From positions 1 through 18,087 of the forward strand of contig JBEKZQ010000056.1 in assembly GCA_049509675.1 (NCBI GenBank): a stretch of DNA of 18,087 nucleotides, given 5' to 3'. This document shows positions 16,196 through 18,087 of the stretch, piece by piece. Position 1 is the stretch's first letter. Every line of letters begins with the position of its first letter. Both the position numbers and the translations under genes were made by a program. Under the pieces are notes generated by a model. The model had not been told where the DNA came from, searched no databases, and was given only the letters and a program-made list of their open reading frames with translations. This stretch comes from JBEKZQ01 sp049509675 (GTDB taxonomy: Bacteria; Planctomycetota; Planctomycetia; Pirellulales; Thermoguttaceae).

Positions 16196-17032
16196 ATGAT
16201 TTCATCCGAACTCCAACTCGCTCAGCCGAAACTCAAACGTCGCTGGTTACAGTACAGCCTGCGGTCATTGCTCCTGTTCGTGCTGCTCTGGGCCATTGCC
16301 TGCAATTGGTTCGCCACCAGGATGCAGCAGGTGCGGAAGCAACGAGATGCCGTCAAGGTGTTTCGGCAATTCCCCGGCGGCGTCACCTATGACTACCAGT
16401 ACTCGGGCCAAAAAAAAGCACCACCCGGTCCCGCCTGGCTCCGCAAGTGGCTGGGCGATGATTGGTTCGCAAACGTTGAAGTCGTATGCCTGGGGTGCAA
16501 CAAGAAGTTCACCGACGCGGAGATGGCCCACGTCGAAGCGCTGCCAAGACTCAAGGTTCTGCGTTTGTACGACGCTGCGATCACCGATGCAGGGATGGAA
16601 CACCTGAAGGTGCTGACCCAACTCAAGGAGTTGTCCCTGGGCCGCACCAAGATCACGGACGCCGGGTTGGAAAACATCAAAGGGTTGAAGCAACTCGAGC
16701 GGCTATCCCTCAGCGGCAACAAGATGATCACGGGGACTGGGCTCGAAGACCTCGAAGGCTTGCCGCAACTCAAGGAATTGCGCCTCTACGATGCCAAGAT
16801 CACCGATGCCGGATTGGAGCACGTCAAGGGGCTGACCGGACTCCAGGCGTTATACCTCGACAAGGCCAGGGTGACCGACGTGGGGCTGGTGCATCTGCAA
16901 GGATTGAGCCAACTCCGAGAGTTGAGCCTGTTTGGAACTCAGGTGACCGGCGCGGGCGTGAAGAAGCTCCGCGAGGCCTTGCCGAACTGCAAGATCGCTT
17001 GGGAGCCGCCAACTCCAACTCTGTCTGAGTAA
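16196..17032 (+). CDS. Membrane-anchored leucine-rich-repeat protein
   Basis: A 278-residue protein. LKRRWLQYSLRSLLLF (13-28) and the following VLLWAIACNWFA form an N-terminal membrane anchor (about 19-39) of a type widespread in planctomycete hypothetical proteins. A linker leads to about six 24-residue leucine-rich repeats (about 95-268) of the pattern L-x-x-L-x-L-x-x-T-x-I-T-D-A-G-L-x-x-L, for example LKELRLYDAKITDAGLEHV. These form a curved protein-binding surface; the partner is unknown. The ATG at 16196 gives the anchor at the expected place but has no evident Shine-Dalgarno sequence; TTG at 16172 would add eight residues. The gene ends just before a large inverted repeat. Confidence 0.85.
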   Translation: MISSELQLAQPKLKRRWLQYSLRSLLLFVLLWAIACNWFATRMQQVRKQRDAVKVFRQFPGGVTYDYQYSGQKKAPPGPAWLRKWLGDDWFANVEVVCLGCNKKFTDAEMAHVEALPRLKVLRLYDAAITDAGMEHLKVLTQLKELSLGRTKITDAGLENIKGLKQLERLSLSGNKMITGTGLEDLEGLPQLKELRLYDAKITDAGLEHVKGLTGLQALYLDKARVTDVGLVHLQGLSQLRELSLFGTQVTGAGVKKLREALPNCKIAWEPPTPTLSE

Positions 17033-17035
17033 GGC

Positions 17036-17121
17036 AGCCACGGATTCCAGCACGGATGAAACACGGATAGGAGCAGCTCTCGGCATTCTCTCCGTGTTCA
17101 ATCCGTGTTTCATCCGTGGCT
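17036..17121. repeat. CACGGAT-type inverted repeat between convergent genes (copy 2)
   Basis: AGCCACGGAT (17036-17045) pairs with ATCCGTGGCT (17112-17121), and GAAACACGGAT (17058-17068) pairs with ATCCGTGTTTC (17101-17111). The left side carries 12 extra nt. It starts 4 nt after the LRR stop and contains the stop codon of the leftward membrane-protein gene. It could end transcription from both sides by forming a long hairpin, but lacks a T-run. Left-arm units match copy 1 near 14804. Confidence 0.8.
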
Positions 17122-17919
17122 CCCTGGACATTCTTGCTGCCAGGCGAGTCGGTAGCCGAGCAGGCGGAACGGGTAAAGCGAGATGAGCGTCCAGATGACG
17201 TAGGCCGCTGTAAGAACAAGCCAGGTCGAGCCATGAGGGCCGACCCTGCCATAGAGACCGTAGAGGCCGACAACTGCCGTCGCACAGACCGCGACGATCA
17301 GCCTTGCGGCGAGCCAGCGGGTGCCGAGGGCAACCCATAACACGCTCGCGGCAAGCCCTCCGGCCAAGCCGAACAGCCCGGCGAGCCAAGCTCCGTCGGG
17401 CGAGACGAACGCATGCCGAAACTCTTCGGGCATGATGCGGATCATGCTACAGAGTACGGCCAGAGCGGTCGTCCATTCCAAGAGGGCCCGTAGCGAAAAC
17501 TGCACGCGAAACGCCCTGCGGTCAGGCGCTTCGGCCGGGAGTTGTGCGCCGACGGGAGCGACGGACATACCAAGGCCCAGCAGTCGCAGCAGCATGAGCG
17601 GTATGCTCGTGCCGATCAGTTGTGCGGTAACGAAGTAGCCCCACTCTTGGGGGCGGAAAGAGTAGGCGCGCTGAAGAAGGAGGGTTGCGCAAGCGGCCAG
17701 GACAACGGCGCCGCCGAACCGCCAGGCCGTGCGTTTTCCGCTCAGGGCGGCCCAGACGGCCAGGAGCGTCCCTTGCGCCAGAGCCACTGCCGCCACGAGG
17801 GCATCTTGAATGATCGGGCGATAGCGACCGGCAAGTTCACGAACGACGATCGCTTCCAAGCCCGCCGCGGCCAGGAGATTGACCCCGAGGACCAGCCCGA
17901 CGACGGTGCGGCGTTTCAT
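17110..17919 (-). CDS. Multi-spanning membrane protein of unknown function
   Basis: A 269-residue integral membrane protein with about eight hydrophobic segments (roughly 7-28, 40-59, 68-84, 94-118, 142-160, 176-198, 203-223, 231-255). In the middle, RAFRVQFSLRALLEW (135-149) is the same motif that opens the LRR protein's anchor. No enzymatic motif is visible. The start lies 8 nt after the upstream GNAT stop, with GAGG in the gap, so the two genes are probably one operon. The last residues (PGSHG) and the stop codon are encoded by the inverted repeat, so the native C-terminus may have been altered. Confidence 0.75.
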   Translation of the reverse strand: MKRRTVVGLVLGVNLLAAAGLEAIVVRELAGRYRPIIQDALVAAVALAQGTLLAVWAALSGKRTAWRFGGAVVLAACATLLLQRAYSFRPQEWGYFVTAQLIGTSIPLMLLRLLGLGMSVAPVGAQLPAEAPDRRAFRVQFSLRALLEWTTALAVLCSMIRIMPEEFRHAFVSPDGAWLAGLFGLAGGLAASVLWVALGTRWLAARLIVAVCATAVVGLYGLYGRVGPHGSTWLVLTAAYVIWTLISLYPFRLLGYRLAWQQECPGSHG

Positions 17920-17927
17920 GGCCCGCC

Positions 17928-18087
17928 TCAGCCTGCCAGGCGCGTGGTGCGGACGTCGGAGCCTTCCTGTACGGCCCGCTCGGGACGATAGCGGAATTGC
18001 ATCAGGTAGGCGTCTTCCGGCGTGTCTTCGTAGTAGTCGTGCAAGACCGAGACCGCCCGAAAACCGCTTTCGCGGAAGAACAGTTGG
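17928..18087 (-). CDS. GNAT-family N-acetyltransferase, C-terminal part (RimI-like; cut by window edge)
   Basis: Read leftward from the window edge the protein is QLFFRESGFRAVSVLHDYY, then EDTPEDAYLMQFRYRPERA and a short tail ending TTRLAG. The 'A-x-x-FFR-x-x-GF' helix-turn followed by a 'YY-x-x-T-x-EDAYLM' strand is the closing part of GNAT acetyltransferases, close to RimI-type protein-alanine acetyltransferases. Only 53 codons are present; the acetyl-CoA-binding loop lies outside the window. Donor acetyl-CoA is implied by family; the substrate cannot be told. It ends 8 nt before the membrane-protein start. Confidence 0.72.
   Translation of the reverse strand, partial: QLFFRESGFRAVSVLHDYYEDTPEDAYLMQFRYRPERAVQEGSDVRTTRLAG

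Noticed and set aside
17036..17121. Classical rho-independent terminator
   Set aside because: The stem is long and interrupted and no T-run follows on either strand; kept as a repeat with possible terminator function.

Overview
The window looks like chromosomal DNA of a high-GC planctomycete (Pirellulales-like). This is inferred from family content: a PEP-CTERM protein built of HAF repeats, small lipoproteins, leucine-rich-repeat and membrane proteins sharing a 'Q[FY]SLRxLL' membrane motif, an ExeA-type ATPase beside a split Wzz/CpsD pair, and many intergenic palindromic repeats. No rRNA, tRNA or CRISPR array was seen.

Layout. (1) 1-346, minus: 5' part of trpF, cut by the window edge. (2) 440-4152, plus: a three-gene set for export or chain-length control of an extracellular polysaccharide: a Wzz-like membrane protein, an ExeA/GspA-like AAA ATPase with a long acidic tail, and a CpsD/Wzc-like P-loop protein. 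(3) 4155-5132, minus: a secreted alpha/beta hydrolase whose stop lies 2 bp from the CpsD-like stop. (4) 5347-5577, plus: a tiny cysteine-rich lipoprotein. (5) 5865-8129, plus: rlmKL, the fused 23S rRNA methyltransferase, with two unrelated intergenic repeat elements read in frame between its two halves. (6) 8270-9454, plus: the HAF/PEP-CTERM protein behind a near-consensus sigma-70-type promoter. (7) 9446-9805: a nearly symmetrical REP cassette around a gutted IS200/RAYT-type transposase gene. (8) 9930-14551, minus: nifJ (pyruvate:ferredoxin oxidoreductase) followed by a dihydroorotate-dehydrogenase-like flavoprotein gene, joined by an ATGA overlap and a perfect Shine-Dalgarno sequence. (9) 14984-17032, plus: a lipoprotein, a two-helix membrane protein and an LRR protein. 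(10) 17110-18087, minus: a multi-helix membrane protein downstream of a GNAT acetyltransferase cut by the window edge.

How the genes fit together: the polysaccharide set and the PEP-CTERM protein may both serve the cell surface, since PEP-CTERM/exosortase systems go with exopolysaccharide loci, although no exosortase is present here. NifJ and its flavoprotein partner form a metabolic operon. The rest is housekeeping (TrpF, RlmKL, GNAT) or lineage-specific envelope protein.

The most striking features are not genes. At least four families of palindromic repeat occur here. They supply stop codons (9452-9454 and 17110-17112), are translated inside an enzyme (7035-7148), and surround a transposase remnant in which the two ends of the gene have been joined.
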